Source: Nonomuraea rhodomycinica
GTDB lineage: Bacteria > Actinomycetota > Actinomycetes > Streptosporangiales > Streptosporangiaceae
Direction: 5' to 3'
Assembly (NCBI RefSeq): GCF_013363995.1
Contig: NZ_JABWGO010000001.1
Location: forward strand, 1,497,222-1,561,221
Length of the DNA stretch: 64,000 nucleotides
The notes under the pieces are model-generated. The model was not told the origin of the DNA and searched no databases. It saw only the letters and a program-made list of their open reading frames with translations. How positions within the stretch are numbered: position 1 is the first letter of the stretch; each line of letters begins with the position of its first letter. Of this stretch, positions 1 to 8,397 are shown piece after piece. Made by a program: the position numbers and the translations under genes.

Positions 1-876
1 GCGCCGATCGCGCCGTTCGTCACCGACTACCTGTGGGACGTGCTGCGCGGCGAGGACGCCCCCGCCTCGGTGCACCTGGCCTCGTGGCCGGGCACCCGCG
101 AGGAGCTGCTGGACCCGGCGCTGTCGGAGCAGATGGCGCTGGTGCGCCGCCTGGTGGAGCTGGGCCGCTCGGCCCGCGCCTCCTCGGGCGTCAAGACCCG
201 GCAGCCGCTGCGGCGGGCCCTGGTCGGCGCGCACGGCTGGCCGGCGCTCCCGGCCGAGCTGCGCGACCTCATCGCCGACGAGCTGAACGTCCAGGCCCTG
301 GAGGACATGTCCGGCTTCAGCGCCGACCTCGTGTCGTACACGGTGAAGCCGAACTTCCGGGCGCTCGGCAAGCGGTTCGGCTCGCAGACCAAGGTGGTGG
401 CGGCGGCGGTCGGCGCGGCCGACGCCGCGTCGGTGGCCCGCACGCTGCGCGGCGGCGGCACCGTCACGCTGGAGGCGGGCGAGCTGGGCGAGGTCGCGCT
501 CGGCCCCGACGAGGTGATCGTCACCGAGCAGCCGCGCTCCGGCTGGGCCGTGGAGACGGGCGCGATCGACACCGGCACCGGTGAGACGGTCGCCCTCGAC
601 CTGGAGCTCACGGACGAGCTGCGCCGGGCCGGGCTGCTGCGCGAGGTGATCCGCCTGGTGCAGGAGGCCCGCAAGGCGTCGGGCCTGTCGATCACGGACC
701 GGATCGCGCTGTGGTGGACGTCGTCCAACGCCGACCTGGCGACCGCCCTGACGTCGGGCGGGTCGCTGGTGGCCGAAGAGGTGCTGGCCACGTCCGTCAC
801 GGAGGGGGCGCAGGACGGCCTGCCGGTCCACGAGGACGCGGACCTGGGCCTGACCTTCCAACTGCGGCGCGTCTGA
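1..876 (+). CDS. ileS: Isoleucyl-tRNA synthetase, C-terminal part (5' end outside window)
   Basis: Charges tRNA-Ile with isoleucine in the cytosol. The frame is open from base 1 (APIAPFVTDYLW...), so the gene starts upstream of the window and only about 291 C-terminal residues are visible. These correspond to the end of the catalytic core and the anticodon-binding and C-terminal regions of a class Ia synthetase. Recognisable IleS stretches are SGVKTRQPLRRALV and YTVKPNFRALGKRFG, then ELTDELRRAGLLREVIRLVQ. The HIGH and KMSKS signatures lie outside. The gene is convergent with the next one and is followed at once by a strong hairpin. Its position next to divIVA-sepF is the usual actinobacterial order, which supports the call. 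Confidence 0.96.
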   Translation, partial: APIAPFVTDYLWDVLRGEDAPASVHLASWPGTREELLDPALSEQMALVRRLVELGRSARASSGVKTRQPLRRALVGAHGWPALPAELRDLIADELNVQALEDMSGFSADLVSYTVKPNFRALGKRFGSQTKVVAAAVGAADAASVARTLRGGGTVTLEAGELGEVALGPDEVIVTEQPRSGWAVETGAIDTGTGETVALDLELTDELRRAGLLREVIRLVQEARKASGLSITDRIALWWTSSNADLATALTSGGSLVAEEVLATSVTEGAQDGLPVHEDADLGLTFQLRRV

Positions 877-889
877 CCGAGCCTTCGGG

Positions 890-922
890 ACGGCGGGGCA
901 CCCCTTCGGGGTGTCCCGCCGT
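890..922 (+). terminator. Hairpin terminator after ileS
   Basis: A 15-bp stem (left arm ACGGCGGGGCACCCC at 890-904, right arm 908-922) closes on a TTC loop, with a single G-T wobble. It begins 13 bases after the ileS stop. There is only a short T run, as is common for high-GC actinobacterial terminators. The right arm is repeated about 25 bp downstream (see findings). Confidence 0.8.
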
Positions 923-1019
923 TTGCGTCTCAGGGGTGTCCCGCCGTTCGCGTCTCGGGGGTGTGCCAGCTACGAGGAGTGCCCCGGCTCGCGCGACGCG
1001 GGCCGGGGTGCCGGGACCG

Positions 1020-3644
1020 TCAGTCGTCGGTGTCGTCGTCCTCGCGGCAGACCGAGCAGCTCGTCAGCTCGGCCTCCTCGGCCTCGGCGAGGGTCATGGT
1101 GAGGACGCCCGAGCCGCCCATGGCACGGACGAGGGGGCAGGCGGTGGCGTGGTAGCGGCTCGTCCCCTCGATCACCTTGACCGGGGCGGAACCGTTCGCG
1201 GCCCCGCCGGAGGCCGCCTTGGTGCCCTTGGACGACTCCTCGGAGCCGGACCCGCCCTTGGCGCCGGTGGACGCCTCCTTCGGCCCGCCGGAGGTCTTCT
1301 CGGTGCTCGAGACCTTGGCGCCGGTCGCCGCGCTCCCGGCTGCGGAGTCCTTCGCGCCCGAGCTGGGCTCCGCCGCGTCCGAGGCGGAGTTCTCGCCGTC
1401 GGCCGTCGAGCCCTTGGCGGCGGGCGACGAGCTCTTGGCGGCGGACGACGGGCCCTTGGCGGCGGACGTGGACGTCTTGGGGGCTGATGGCCCACCGGGG
1501 CCGCCCGAGGCGCCGGTCGCCGTCTCGCCGGCCGTGCCCGCCGCCTTGCCCGCTGTCTTGCCCGCCGCGCCCGTGCCCTTGGAGGGCGGCTCGCTTCCGG
1601 AGGCGTCACCCGCGGCACCCTGACCGCTCTTCGCACCCGAGGAACCGGCCCCCGGCACCGGGGTCTTCGCACCCGAGGAGGGAGGACCCGAGACCGGGGT
1701 CTTGGCGTCCGAAGACGCCCCACCCGAGGCCGGGGCCTTGGCGCCCGAGGAGGCAGCTCCCGAGACGGGAGTCTTGGCGCCCGAGGACGCTCCACCCGAG
1801 GCCGGAGTCTTCTCGCCCGAGGACGCGCTCCTCGTCGCGGGGGCCTTCGCACCCGAGGACGCGTCGCCCGGGAGCGGGCCCTTCGGCTTCGCGGAGGACT
1901 CGGAGGCCGACGCGGGCCGGACCGGGACGTCCCGTGCCCCCGGCTTGCGGGCGGGCGGCTCGATCGGCTCACCGGTGGCGGACACGGCGCGCTGCGGCCG
2001 CGTCTCCGGCCCCTGCTCGTCGTCGGCCGCCGAAGGCCGCTCCAGCGCCCGGTCCTTGGCCTCAGCGCCCGTGGCGGGCCTGGCGACCCCCTCGGAGCGG
2101 ACCGGGAAGATCTGGGTCGCCTCGCCCGGCCGGGAGCCCGCCGGGGCGGACGGGCCGGCGGACGCCTTGGGGCCACGCGCGGGCGGCGGGGTGAACGCCA
2201 CCGAAGGAGAGGTCTGCTGGTCGTCGTCCTCGTCGTCACCGGAGCCCGCTCCGGAAGCGGCGGCCGAAGGTCGCGCGGCCGGCCTGCCCGCGCCCGGCCT
2301 GGCCTCGACCGAGCCGCCCGCGCCGGGCCCGCTCTTGCCAGGCGCGCCCTTGCCGGACGAGCCCTTTCCGGGCGTGCTCTCAGCGGCCGTGTCCTTGCCG
2401 GGCGCGTCGTTGCCGGATGTGTCCTTGCCGGACGTGTCCCCAGGGGTGTCCTCACCTGGGGCGTCCTTGGCGGAGGCGCCCGAGGCGCCGCCGGAAGTCT
2501 TCTTGGGTGCGTCCTTGCCGGTCGTGCCCGTGCCCTCGGACGCCGGACGGGCGAACCACGCGTACGGCTCGGCGGCCTCACCCTTGGCGGCCTCACCGGA
2601 AGCGCGGCCGGGGCCGGAGGACGGCGAGGCGGAGGAGGAAGAGGAGGAGGGGCGCTCCGCGCCGGGCTTGGCCGGGGCGGACGAGCCCGCGCCACCGGAG
2701 CGGGAGGCGGCGGAACCGGAAACGGCGGAGGCGGCGGCAGAACCAGAGGCGGTCGTGCCGGGCTTCGAGCCGGGCCTGGGACCGGAGCCCGAGGCGGGCT
2801 CGGAGGGCCGTGCGGAGCCGGGCTTGGCGGCGGGATCCGTGCCGGGGGTGGAAGCCTTCGCGGCAGGCGCGGCGGGCTTCGGCGCGGCGGGCGGACGGCC
2901 CGTGCCGGTGGGGGCCGGCGGGCGCAGGATCCGCGTGGAGGCGGAGGAGTCGTCGGGCTCCTCGGAGCCGGCCGGCTCGGCGCGGCTGCCCGTGGAGACC
3001 GTGGAGACCTTGGAGACCTTGGAGCCGGCGGCGGCCGGACCGGACGACGCCGGGGGGGCGGACGACGTCGTGGATCCGGTGGAGGCCGGTTCGGGGTCGG
3101 CGGCGGGAGGCAGCTGCCGTCCGCCGAGGGCGGCGTCGGGCAGGCACGTCGTGCAGGGCGTGAAGCCCTCCTCGCGCGCCTCCTCGTAGGTGAGCTCTTC
3201 GTGATCCCGGCCGACCAGCTGGCGGCACCCCGCGACGTGGTAACGCTTGCGCCCCGGGATCACCAGGACGAGCGCGTCGGGGGAGATCCCCGTCGCCGGC
3301 GTGCGGCGCGGGGCGGACGCGGGGACGGTCGCCGTCTGCTGCACCCGCGGACGCGGGGACGGCGACGCTCCCGTCGGGCCGGTCTGCGGCACGACCGTCG
3401 GGCCGGTCTGGCCGTACGGCATGCCGGGCGGCACGTGCCCCACCGGGGGGACGGCCGGCTCGGCGGCCCGCCCACCACTGGGGAACAGCTCGTGACGCCG
3501 CAGGAAGGCCCCGATCACCAGGAACAGCGCGGACAGCACGCTGACCACGATGGACCACATGATGAGGTACACCTTGGCCGCGACGAAGCCCGCGATCAGC
3601 AGCACGACCGCCGCGAGCACCAAACCAGCGCTGATGAGGATCAC
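1020..3644 (-). CDS. Membrane protein with two Cys-cluster domains joined by a long low-complexity linker, unknown function
   Basis: No named family recognised for the whole protein. The 874-aa product starts with two hydrophobic segments (about residues 4-22 and 28-48). A small domain follows with the pattern H136-x3-C140-x23-C164-x2-C167 (YHVAGC ... PCTTC). About 640 residues rich in Ser, Ala, Gly, Pro and Lys come next, including many near-copies of SSGAKTPVSGA. At the extreme C-terminus the Cys pattern recurs as H832-x3-C836-x26-C863-x2-C866 (YHATAC ... SCSVC), ending in an acidic tail. Such small His/Cys modules resemble the metal-binding motifs of Ada-like domains, so metal binding is an inference. 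The start is a GTG with a weak ribosome site. It lies downstream of divIVA on the same strand and convergent to ileS. The codon pattern stays GC3-rich throughout, so the linker appears to be really coding. Confidence 0.75.
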   Translation of the reverse strand: MILISAGLVLAAVVLLIAGFVAAKVYLIMWSIVVSVLSALFLVIGAFLRRHELFPSGGRAAEPAVPPVGHVPPGMPYGQTGPTVVPQTGPTGASPSPRPRVQQTATVPASAPRRTPATGISPDALVLVIPGRKRYHVAGCRQLVGRDHEELTYEEAREEGFTPCTTCLPDAALGGRQLPPAADPEPASTGSTTSSAPPASSGPAAAGSKVSKVSTVSTGSRAEPAGSEEPDDSSASTRILRPPAPTGTGRPPAAPKPAAPAAKASTPGTDPAAKPGSARPSEPASGSGPRPGSKPGTTASGSAAASAVSGSAASRSGGAGSSAPAKPGAERPSSSSSSASPSSGPGRASGEAAKGEAAEPYAWFARPASEGTGTTGKDAPKKTSGGASGASAKDAPGEDTPGDTSGKDTSGNDAPGKDTAAESTPGKGSSGKGAPGKSGPGAGGSVEARPGAGRPAARPSAAASGAGSGDDEDDDQQTSPSVAFTPPPARGPKASAGPSAPAGSRPGEATQIFPVRSEGVARPATGAEAKDRALERPSAADDEQGPETRPQRAVSATGEPIEPPARKPGARDVPVRPASASESSAKPKGPLPGDASSGAKAPATRSASSGEKTPASGGASSGAKTPVSGAASSGAKAPASGGASSDAKTPVSGPPSSGAKTPVPGAGSSGAKSGQGAAGDASGSEPPSKGTGAAGKTAGKAAGTAGETATGASGGPGGPSAPKTSTSAAKGPSSAAKSSSPAAKGSTADGENSASDAAEPSSGAKDSAAGSAATGAKVSSTEKTSGGPKEASTGAKGGSGSEESSKGTKAASGGAANGSAPVKVIEGTSRYHATACPLVRAMGGSGVLTMTLAEAEEAELTSCSVCREDDDTDD

Positions 3645-3689
3645 AGAGGGCTCTTTCGAAGTGACGGGCCTGGTGGTCGACCCGTTACT

Positions 3690-4562
3690 TTACCGGCGGT
3701 CGTTGTGAGGACCGTCACCGCCGGGGAAAGCGCCCTGCGGGCCGTCGCCGCCGAACGGGCTCGGGCCGCCGGGGAGCGGCTGCTGAGCGCCCTGGGGAAC
3801 GGCGTGGGACATGGCCGGAGCGGCGGCCGCCGGGCCACCCGACATCACCGGGAAGGCACCGCTGCCCTCGGCGGAGACGTTGAGCTCGGCGAGCTGGTTC
3901 TCCAGGTACAGCTTGAGACGGCTGCGGTACTCACGCTCGAAGCTGCGCAGCTCCTCGACCTTGCGCTCCAGCTCGTCGCGGGTCTGGACGAGGGAGCCCA
4001 TGGCCTGGCGGTGGCGCTCCTGCGCGTCGCGCTCCAGCGTCTCGGCGCGGGCGCGGGCGTCGCCGATGACCTGCTCGGCCTGGCGGCGGGCCTTGGTGAG
4101 GATCTCGTCGGCCTCGCGGCGGGCGCGGGTGACGGTCTCGTCGGCCTCGCGCCGGGCGTCGGCGATCGCCTGGTCGGCGGTCTGCTGGGCCAGGGCGAGC
4201 ACGCGGGCCGCGGTGTCCATGTTGTCCTCGGCGGGAGGCATGTTCATGGCCACGGGGACCGGCTGGGGCTGGGGCTGCGGCTCCGGGGCCCGCATGGGCT
4301 CGGGCTGCGGGGGCGCCATCATCTCGGGCTTGGGCTGCTCCTGCACCGGCGCGGAGGCCATGGGCATGCTCATGCCGCCCGGCACCTTCCCGCGCAGGCA
4401 CTCGCCCAGCTTGGCGCGCAGCTCCTCGTTCTCTTGGATCAGGCGGTCGAGCTCGGCCTCGACTTCGTCGAGAAAGGCGTCGACCTCTTCCTCGTCGTAG
4501 CCCGGTCGCAACCGGGTCGTACTGAACTGCTTGTTCCGCACGTCAGCGGGCGTCAGCGGCAT
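3690..4562 (-). CDS. divIVA: DivIVA/Wag31 polar growth and septum scaffold
   Basis: Coiled-coil protein that gathers at curved membrane and organises tip growth in actinobacteria. The N-terminus (MPLTPADVRNKQF ... RPGYDEEEVDAFLDEVE) is the classic DivIVA membrane-binding domain, including the FSTTRLRPGYDEEEVD stretch. A Pro/Met/Gln-rich linker (about residues 60-110) separates it from a long second coiled coil (about 120-235) with many Ala/Arg/Glu heptads. The tail is Gly/Pro-rich. The length of 290 aa is normal for the family. The ATG has an excellent ribosome site, AAGGAGACC, 6-9 bases upstream. It is the last gene of the yggS-sepF-yggT-divIVA group that trails ftsZ in actinobacteria. Confidence 0.97.
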   Translation of the reverse strand: MPLTPADVRNKQFSTTRLRPGYDEEEVDAFLDEVEAELDRLIQENEELRAKLGECLRGKVPGGMSMPMASAPVQEQPKPEMMAPPQPEPMRAPEPQPQPQPVPVAMNMPPAEDNMDTAARVLALAQQTADQAIADARREADETVTRARREADEILTKARRQAEQVIGDARARAETLERDAQERHRQAMGSLVQTRDELERKVEELRSFEREYRSRLKLYLENQLAELNVSAEGSGAFPVMSGGPAAAAPAMSHAVPQGAQQPLPGGPSPFGGDGPQGAFPGGDGPHNDRR

Positions 4563-4668
4563 CTTTTGGTCTCCTTGGCGCGCTTGGAGTCTGTCCGGAG
4601 GGACGGGGATCCCGAATCACTTCAGCGCGGACACGAGTTGGATCTCGACCGGTGCCCCGCGGTCTTCC

Positions 4669-4959
4669 TCACCGGCCCATCCATCCCACGATCTGGATCA
4701 GGAGCAGGACCACGATGAAGAGGACTGTGAAGCTCAGGTCAAAGGCCACCGTACCCAACCGGAGCGGAGGAATGAAACGGCGGAGGAACTTGAGGGGTGG
4801 GTCTGTTGCGGTGTATGTGGCTTCGGCCAGCACCAGCACGACCCCGGTGGGCCGCCACTGCCGGGCGAACGCCTGGACCGTCTCAAAGATCATCCTGCCG
4901 ATGAGCAGCACCAGGTAGAGCGACAGGACGACGACCAAGATCTGACTTACGATCGCCAC
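4669..4959 (-). CDS. YggT family membrane protein
   Basis: A 96-aa membrane protein with two hydrophobic segments, about residues 5-25 (SQILVVVLSLYLVLLIGRMI) and 73-93 (FDLSFTVLFIVVLLLIQIVG). A conserved YggT loop lies between them: ATYTATDPPLKFLRRFIPPLRLGTVAFDLS. In actinobacteria this gene sits between sepF and divIVA, as here, and is assumed to help cell division or envelope growth; the molecular role is not established. The start used is GTG at 4959, with a GGGAGG stretch 12 bases upstream. Confidence 0.92.
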   Translation of the reverse strand: MAIVSQILVVVLSLYLVLLIGRMIFETVQAFARQWRPTGVVLVLAEATYTATDPPLKFLRRFIPPLRLGTVAFDLSFTVLFIVVLLLIQIVGWMGR

Positions 4960-5039
4960 GGGCTGGCCGCGCCTCCCCTTCTGGTGTGCCCTGCGGGCCT
5001 CGGCGAGACCCGGTCGGGTGCGATAGGCATACAGAGACT

Positions 5040-5540
5040 CTAACTCTGGTTGAAGAACCCGCGTTCCGCGATTCGAGCCTTGTCCTCGGCGGTCACCTCG
5101 ACATTGGCAGGGGACAACAGGAACACCTTGTTGGTAACACGTTCGATGTTGCCGTGTAGGCCAAAGACCAGACCTGCCGCGAAATCGACCAGGCGCTTGG
5201 CGTCGCTGTCAACCATCTCGGTCAGATTCATGATGACGGGGGTGCCGTCGCGGAAGTGCTCCCCGATCGTCCGCGCCTCGTTGTAGGTGCGGGGGTGGAG
5301 CGTGGTGATGCGGGCCAGATCGGTCGTACGGCGCTCCAGGACGGTCGTGGCGGGCCGGGGCGCGGGGACGCCCGGGTCGGTCTCCTCGTCGCGGTCCTGG
5401 ACCGCCACGGGCCGCTCCTCGCCGGTGCGCGGGGCCTCGTCCTCGTAGGCGTACTCGTCCGGGTAGGTGTCGTACCTCTCGTAACGGTCGTCCTCCACGA
5501 GACCGAGGTAGACCGCCATCTTGCGCATCGCGCCGGCCAT
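5040..5540 (-). CDS. sepF: SepF, membrane anchor of the FtsZ ring
   Basis: Links FtsZ filaments to the membrane and aligns the Z ring; actinobacteria lacking FtsA rely on it. The 166-aa product begins [18 protein letters not shown], an amphipathic membrane-binding helix typical of actinobacterial SepF. An acidic linker follows, then the DUF552 domain (about residues 75-160, [28 protein letters not shown] ... [10 protein letters not shown]). The start has AGGAGG about 11 bases upstream; ATG at residue 5 is a possible alternative. It lies between yggS and yggT on the same strand. Confidence 0.97.
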   Translation of the reverse strand: MAGAMRKMAVYLGLVEDDRYERYDTYPDEYAYEDEAPRTGEERPVAVQDRDEETDPGVPAPRPATTVLERRTTDLARITTLHPRTYNEARTIGEHFRDGTPVIMNLTEMVDSDAKRLVDFAAGLVFGLHGNIERVTNKVFLLSPANVEVTAEDKARIAERGFFNQS

Positions 5541-5678
5541 CGCTACGTCGTCCTCCTGCTCATGGTCGCACTCGCTCGGGCCTGTCGCAGCGCCCGAGGC
5601 GGTAGCCGTACCCCCTTGAAGCTCACCGCTGATCGACCTCTACTGGATGCGCGGGCCTGAAGCCCACTTGAGGGGACA

Positions 5679-6371
5679 TTACCTGACGAAGGGCTTGCGA
5701 CGGCCGAGCAACGCCGTACCGATCCGCACGTGTGTCGCGCCGTGCGCGACGGCCTCCGCCAGATCGTCGCTCATCCCCGCCGATATCATGGTGGCGCGCG
5801 GGTGGCTCTCCTGCACGACCTGCGCCACCTCGCGCAGCCGGGCGAACGCCTTGCCCGGGTCCTCGCCCAGCGGCGCCACGGCCATGACGCCGCCGAGCCA
5901 GACGTGGCCGAGCGCGGCGATCTGGTCGGCCAGCGCCGGCACGTCGGCCGGCAGGGCGCCGCCCCGGGCCGGGTCGTCGTCCAGCGACACCTGGACGAGG
6001 CAGCCGACCTCCCGGCCCAGCCGCCCCGCCTCCTTGCTGAGGGCGGCGGCCAGGCGCAGGCGGTCGACGGAGTGGACGACGTCGGCGTAGCCGGCGACGG
6101 AGCGCGCCTTGTTGGTCTGCAACTGGCCGACGAAGTGCCAGGTCAGGGGCAGCGCGGCCAGCTCGTGGGCCTTGGGCGCGGCTTCCTGGTCGCGGTTCTC
6201 GCCGACGTCGCGCACGCCCAGCTCGGCCAGGATCCGCACGTCCTCGACGGGGCGGGTCTTGGTGACGGCGATGAGGGTGACCTCGCCGCGGTCGCGCCCG
6301 GCCGCCCGGCACGCGTCCGCGATCCGCCGCTCCACGTCGGCCAGCCCGGCCGCGATCTCGTCCCGCCTCAT
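5679..6371 (-). CDS. YggS/PROSC family PLP-binding protein
   Basis: PLP homeostasis protein of the alanine-racemase N-terminal fold (TIM barrel, no racemase activity known). The PLP lysine lies in the signature TLIAVTKTRPVEDV (K38). GENRDQEAAPKAHEL, LTWHFVGQLQTNKAR and SAGMSDDLAEAVAHGATHVRIGTALLG are further family hallmarks. Its 230 aa is the usual size. It follows ftsZ in the division cluster and precedes sepF, as in most actinobacteria. In Streptomyces a pgeF/yfiH gene usually sits between ftsZ and yggS; here 227 bp without a gene replaces it. Confidence 0.95.
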   Translation of the reverse strand: MRRDEIAAGLADVERRIADACRAAGRDRGEVTLIAVTKTRPVEDVRILAELGVRDVGENRDQEAAPKAHELAALPLTWHFVGQLQTNKARSVAGYADVVHSVDRLRLAAALSKEAGRLGREVGCLVQVSLDDDPARGGALPADVPALADQIAALGHVWLGGVMAVAPLGEDPGKAFARLREVAQVVQESHPRATMISAGMSDDLAEAVAHGATHVRIGTALLGRRKPFVR

Positions 6372-6548
6372 CGCGCCTGTCCCTTTCCCTCAGGACTTCG
6401 GGACTGCCCTGTTCGTCCCGTCTCAGTCACGGGGCCGTCCGCGGCTTCCCGCCGGCCCCCATCATGCCCGGTGCCCGTCCGTCCCCGCCGACCGGGCCGA
6501 TCATCGCGACCGTCCCGTACGGCCCGGGGCGCCCCCGCACACAGCGGC

Positions 6549-6585
6549 GCCGCTCCGCCGTCCCCTTGATGGGGAGCGGAGCGGC
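6549..6585 (-). terminator. Hairpin after ftsZ
   Basis: A stem lies just past the ftsZ stop codon (at 6599). Arms GCCGCTCCGC (6549-6558) and GCGGAGCGGC (6576-6585) continue, after a 2-nt bulge, as TCCCC/GGGGA around a TTGAT loop. No clear T tract. It would end ftsZ transcripts and separate ftsZ from the yggS-sepF-divIVA genes. Confidence 0.65.
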
Positions 6586-6598
6586 GAGGGCGCGACGG

Positions 6599-8017
6599 TC
6601 ACTTGAGGAAGTCGGGGACGTCGAGCTCCTCCTCCTGCTCCTCGAAGACGACCGGGCGGCGCTTGACCGGCTCCGACATGCGGGAGGTGATCGGGGTGGG
6701 CGGGTTGGCCGGCTCGGGCGTGGGCCGCGGGATCGAGACGGGGCTCGGCGGCTCCTCGGCCACGGCGACCGGCTCGGGGTCGGGCGCGGGCTCGGGGACG
6801 CTCTCCACCGGCCGCATCGGCTCGGCCCGCAGCTCCGGCCGCGGCTCGGGCCGCAGCTCGGGACGGGGCTCGGGCCGGAAGTCGGGCCTCGGCTCCGGCC
6901 GGAAGTCCGGCCTCGGCTCGGGACGGACCTCGGCGCGCGGCTCCGGCCGGGGCGCGGGCTCGGCCTTCACGGTCGGCGGGGCCACGCTGGGCCGTACCGG
7001 CGAGGAGACCGGCGGCGCGGCCTGGGCGGCGGGGCGGCTCTGCGGGCGCGGCAGCTTCTCCACCGGCGGCGGCACGTCGTCGAAGCCGGCGGCGATGACG
7101 GTGACGCGCACCTCGTCGCCCAGGGCGTCGTCGATGACCGTGCCGAAGATGATGTTGGCGTCGGGCGCCGCGGCCATCGACACGAGCTGCGCCGCCTCGT
7201 TGATCTCGAACAGGCCCAGGTCGGACCCGCCCGCGATCGACAGCAGCACGCCGTGGGCGCCGTCGATGCTCGCCTCCAGCAGCGGGCTGGAGACCGCCAT
7301 CTCGGCCGCCGCGACCGAACGGTCGTCGCCGCGCGCGTGGCCGATGCCCATGAGCGCCGAGCCGGCGCCGGACATGACCGACTTGACGTCGGCGAAGTCG
7401 AGGTTGATCAGACCGGGCGTGGTGATCAGGTCGGTGATGCCCTGGACACCGGACAGCAGCACCTGGTCGGCCGCCTTGAACGCGTCGAGCACGCTCACCT
7501 GCCGGTCGGAGATCGACAGCAGCCGGTCGTTGGGGATCACGATGAGGGTGTCGACCTCGTCGCGCAGCGTCTCGATGCCGGCCTCGGCCTGCATGGCGCG
7601 GCGCCGGCCCTCGAAGCTGAACGGCCGGGTCACGACGCCGATGGTGAGGGCGCCGAGGGACCGGGCGATGTTGGCCACGACGGGCGCGCCGCCCGTGCCG
7701 GTGCCACCTCCCTCGCCGGCCGTCACGAAGACCATGTCGGCCCCCTTGAGGACCTCCTCGATCTCCTCACGATGGTCTTCCGCCGCCTTGCGCCCCACGT
7801 CGGGGTTGGCGCCGGCGCCCAGTCCGCGCGTGAGCTCGCGGCCCACGTCGAGTTTGACGTCGGCGTCACTCATCAGCAGCGCCTGGGCGTCGGTGTTTAT
7901 CGCGATGAACTCGACGCCCTTGAGTCCCTCTTCGATCATCCGGTTGACGGCGTTGACTCCGCCGCCGCCGATGCCGACGACCTTGATGACCGCGAGGTAG
8001 TTCTGCGGTGCTGCCAC
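6599..8017 (-). CDS. ftsZ: FtsZ, tubulin-like division GTPase
   Basis: Polymerises into the Z ring. With GTG at 8017 the protein begins [15 protein letters not shown], the usual actinobacterial start, preceded by GGAAAGG nine bases upstream. An in-frame ATG at 8050 would add 11 residues but has a poorer ribosome site. Seen are the GTP-binding signature GGGTGTG (about residues 103-109), NTDAQAL, the T7 loop [12 protein letters not shown], and the C-terminal partner-binding peptide LDVPDFLK. Its 472 aa is longer than the usual 390-420 because the linker (about 315-460) holds Pro/Glu/Arg repeats such as RPEPRPDF and RPEPRPEL. It is separated from ftsQ by a 380-bp leader and so has its own promoter region. 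Confidence 0.97.
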   Translation of the reverse strand: MAAPQNYLAVIKVVGIGGGGVNAVNRMIEEGLKGVEFIAINTDAQALLMSDADVKLDVGRELTRGLGAGANPDVGRKAAEDHREEIEEVLKGADMVFVTAGEGGGTGTGGAPVVANIARSLGALTIGVVTRPFSFEGRRRAMQAEAGIETLRDEVDTLIVIPNDRLLSISDRQVSVLDAFKAADQVLLSGVQGITDLITTPGLINLDFADVKSVMSGAGSALMGIGHARGDDRSVAAAEMAVSSPLLEASIDGAHGVLLSIAGGSDLGLFEINEAAQLVSMAAAPDANIIFGTVIDDALGDEVRVTVIAAGFDDVPPPVEKLPRPQSRPAAQAAPPVSSPVRPSVAPPTVKAEPAPRPEPRAEVRPEPRPDFRPEPRPDFRPEPRPELRPEPRPELRAEPMRPVESVPEPAPDPEPVAVAEEPPSPVSIPRPTPEPANPPTPITSRMSEPVKRRPVVFEEQEEELDVPDFLK

Positions 8018-8397
8018 GACGAGGGGCCTTTCCGCTCGTTTACTTGCCATTTCGGTGCGGATGTCTCCGCGTTCTCAGTTCGGGTAAGTCTCAACCTCAA
8101 GTTGAGATTCAGATTTATGTCAACCTGAGGATTGATACGGACAGTAGGAGTTACGCTCCGGGCGGGTCAACTAACCGCGCCGCAAGCGCGTCCGGCGTGT
8201 CGCGGGCTGTCCGTTTCGCTCTGTGATCTCGCCAGGTCGGGGCACCCCTCCGCCGTACGTCCCGCCTACAGGCTCTCACGCCCGGGCCGCCGGCGCGCAC
8301 AGGCGCGGCGAACCTCTCGCGCCCCCGCTGATCGGACGGCGGAAACGCGTCCGCCCGGCGACCGGTAAGGATCATTACCAGATGCCTCGCGATAAGA
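8018..8397 (-). promoter_or_regulatory. ftsZ leader and promoter region with repeated CTCAAC/GTTGAG motifs
   Basis: This gene-free 380-bp stretch lies between ftsQ and ftsZ. An A/T-rich island (8085-8140) in otherwise GC-rich DNA holds, on the minus strand, TTGACA (8118-8123) as a possible -35. Overlapping inverted repeats follow: CTCAACCTCAAGTTGAG (8090-8106, plus-strand reading). A further TCAACCT half site is at 8120-8126. No good -10 lies at 17 bp (TTGAGG or TGAGGT only). GGTAA-6-TTACC (8364-8379) lies just after the ftsQ stop, and a GACAC (minus strand, 8197-8201) resembles the short core reported for WhiA. Separate promoters for ftsZ are expected in sporulating actinomycetes; which motif is used is inference. 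Confidence 0.5.

Noticed and set aside
1702..3189. Long open frame on the plus strand opposite the 874-aa protein
   Set aside because: It is the antisense shadow of repeat-rich GC3-biased coding; it has no ribosome site or recognisable domain.
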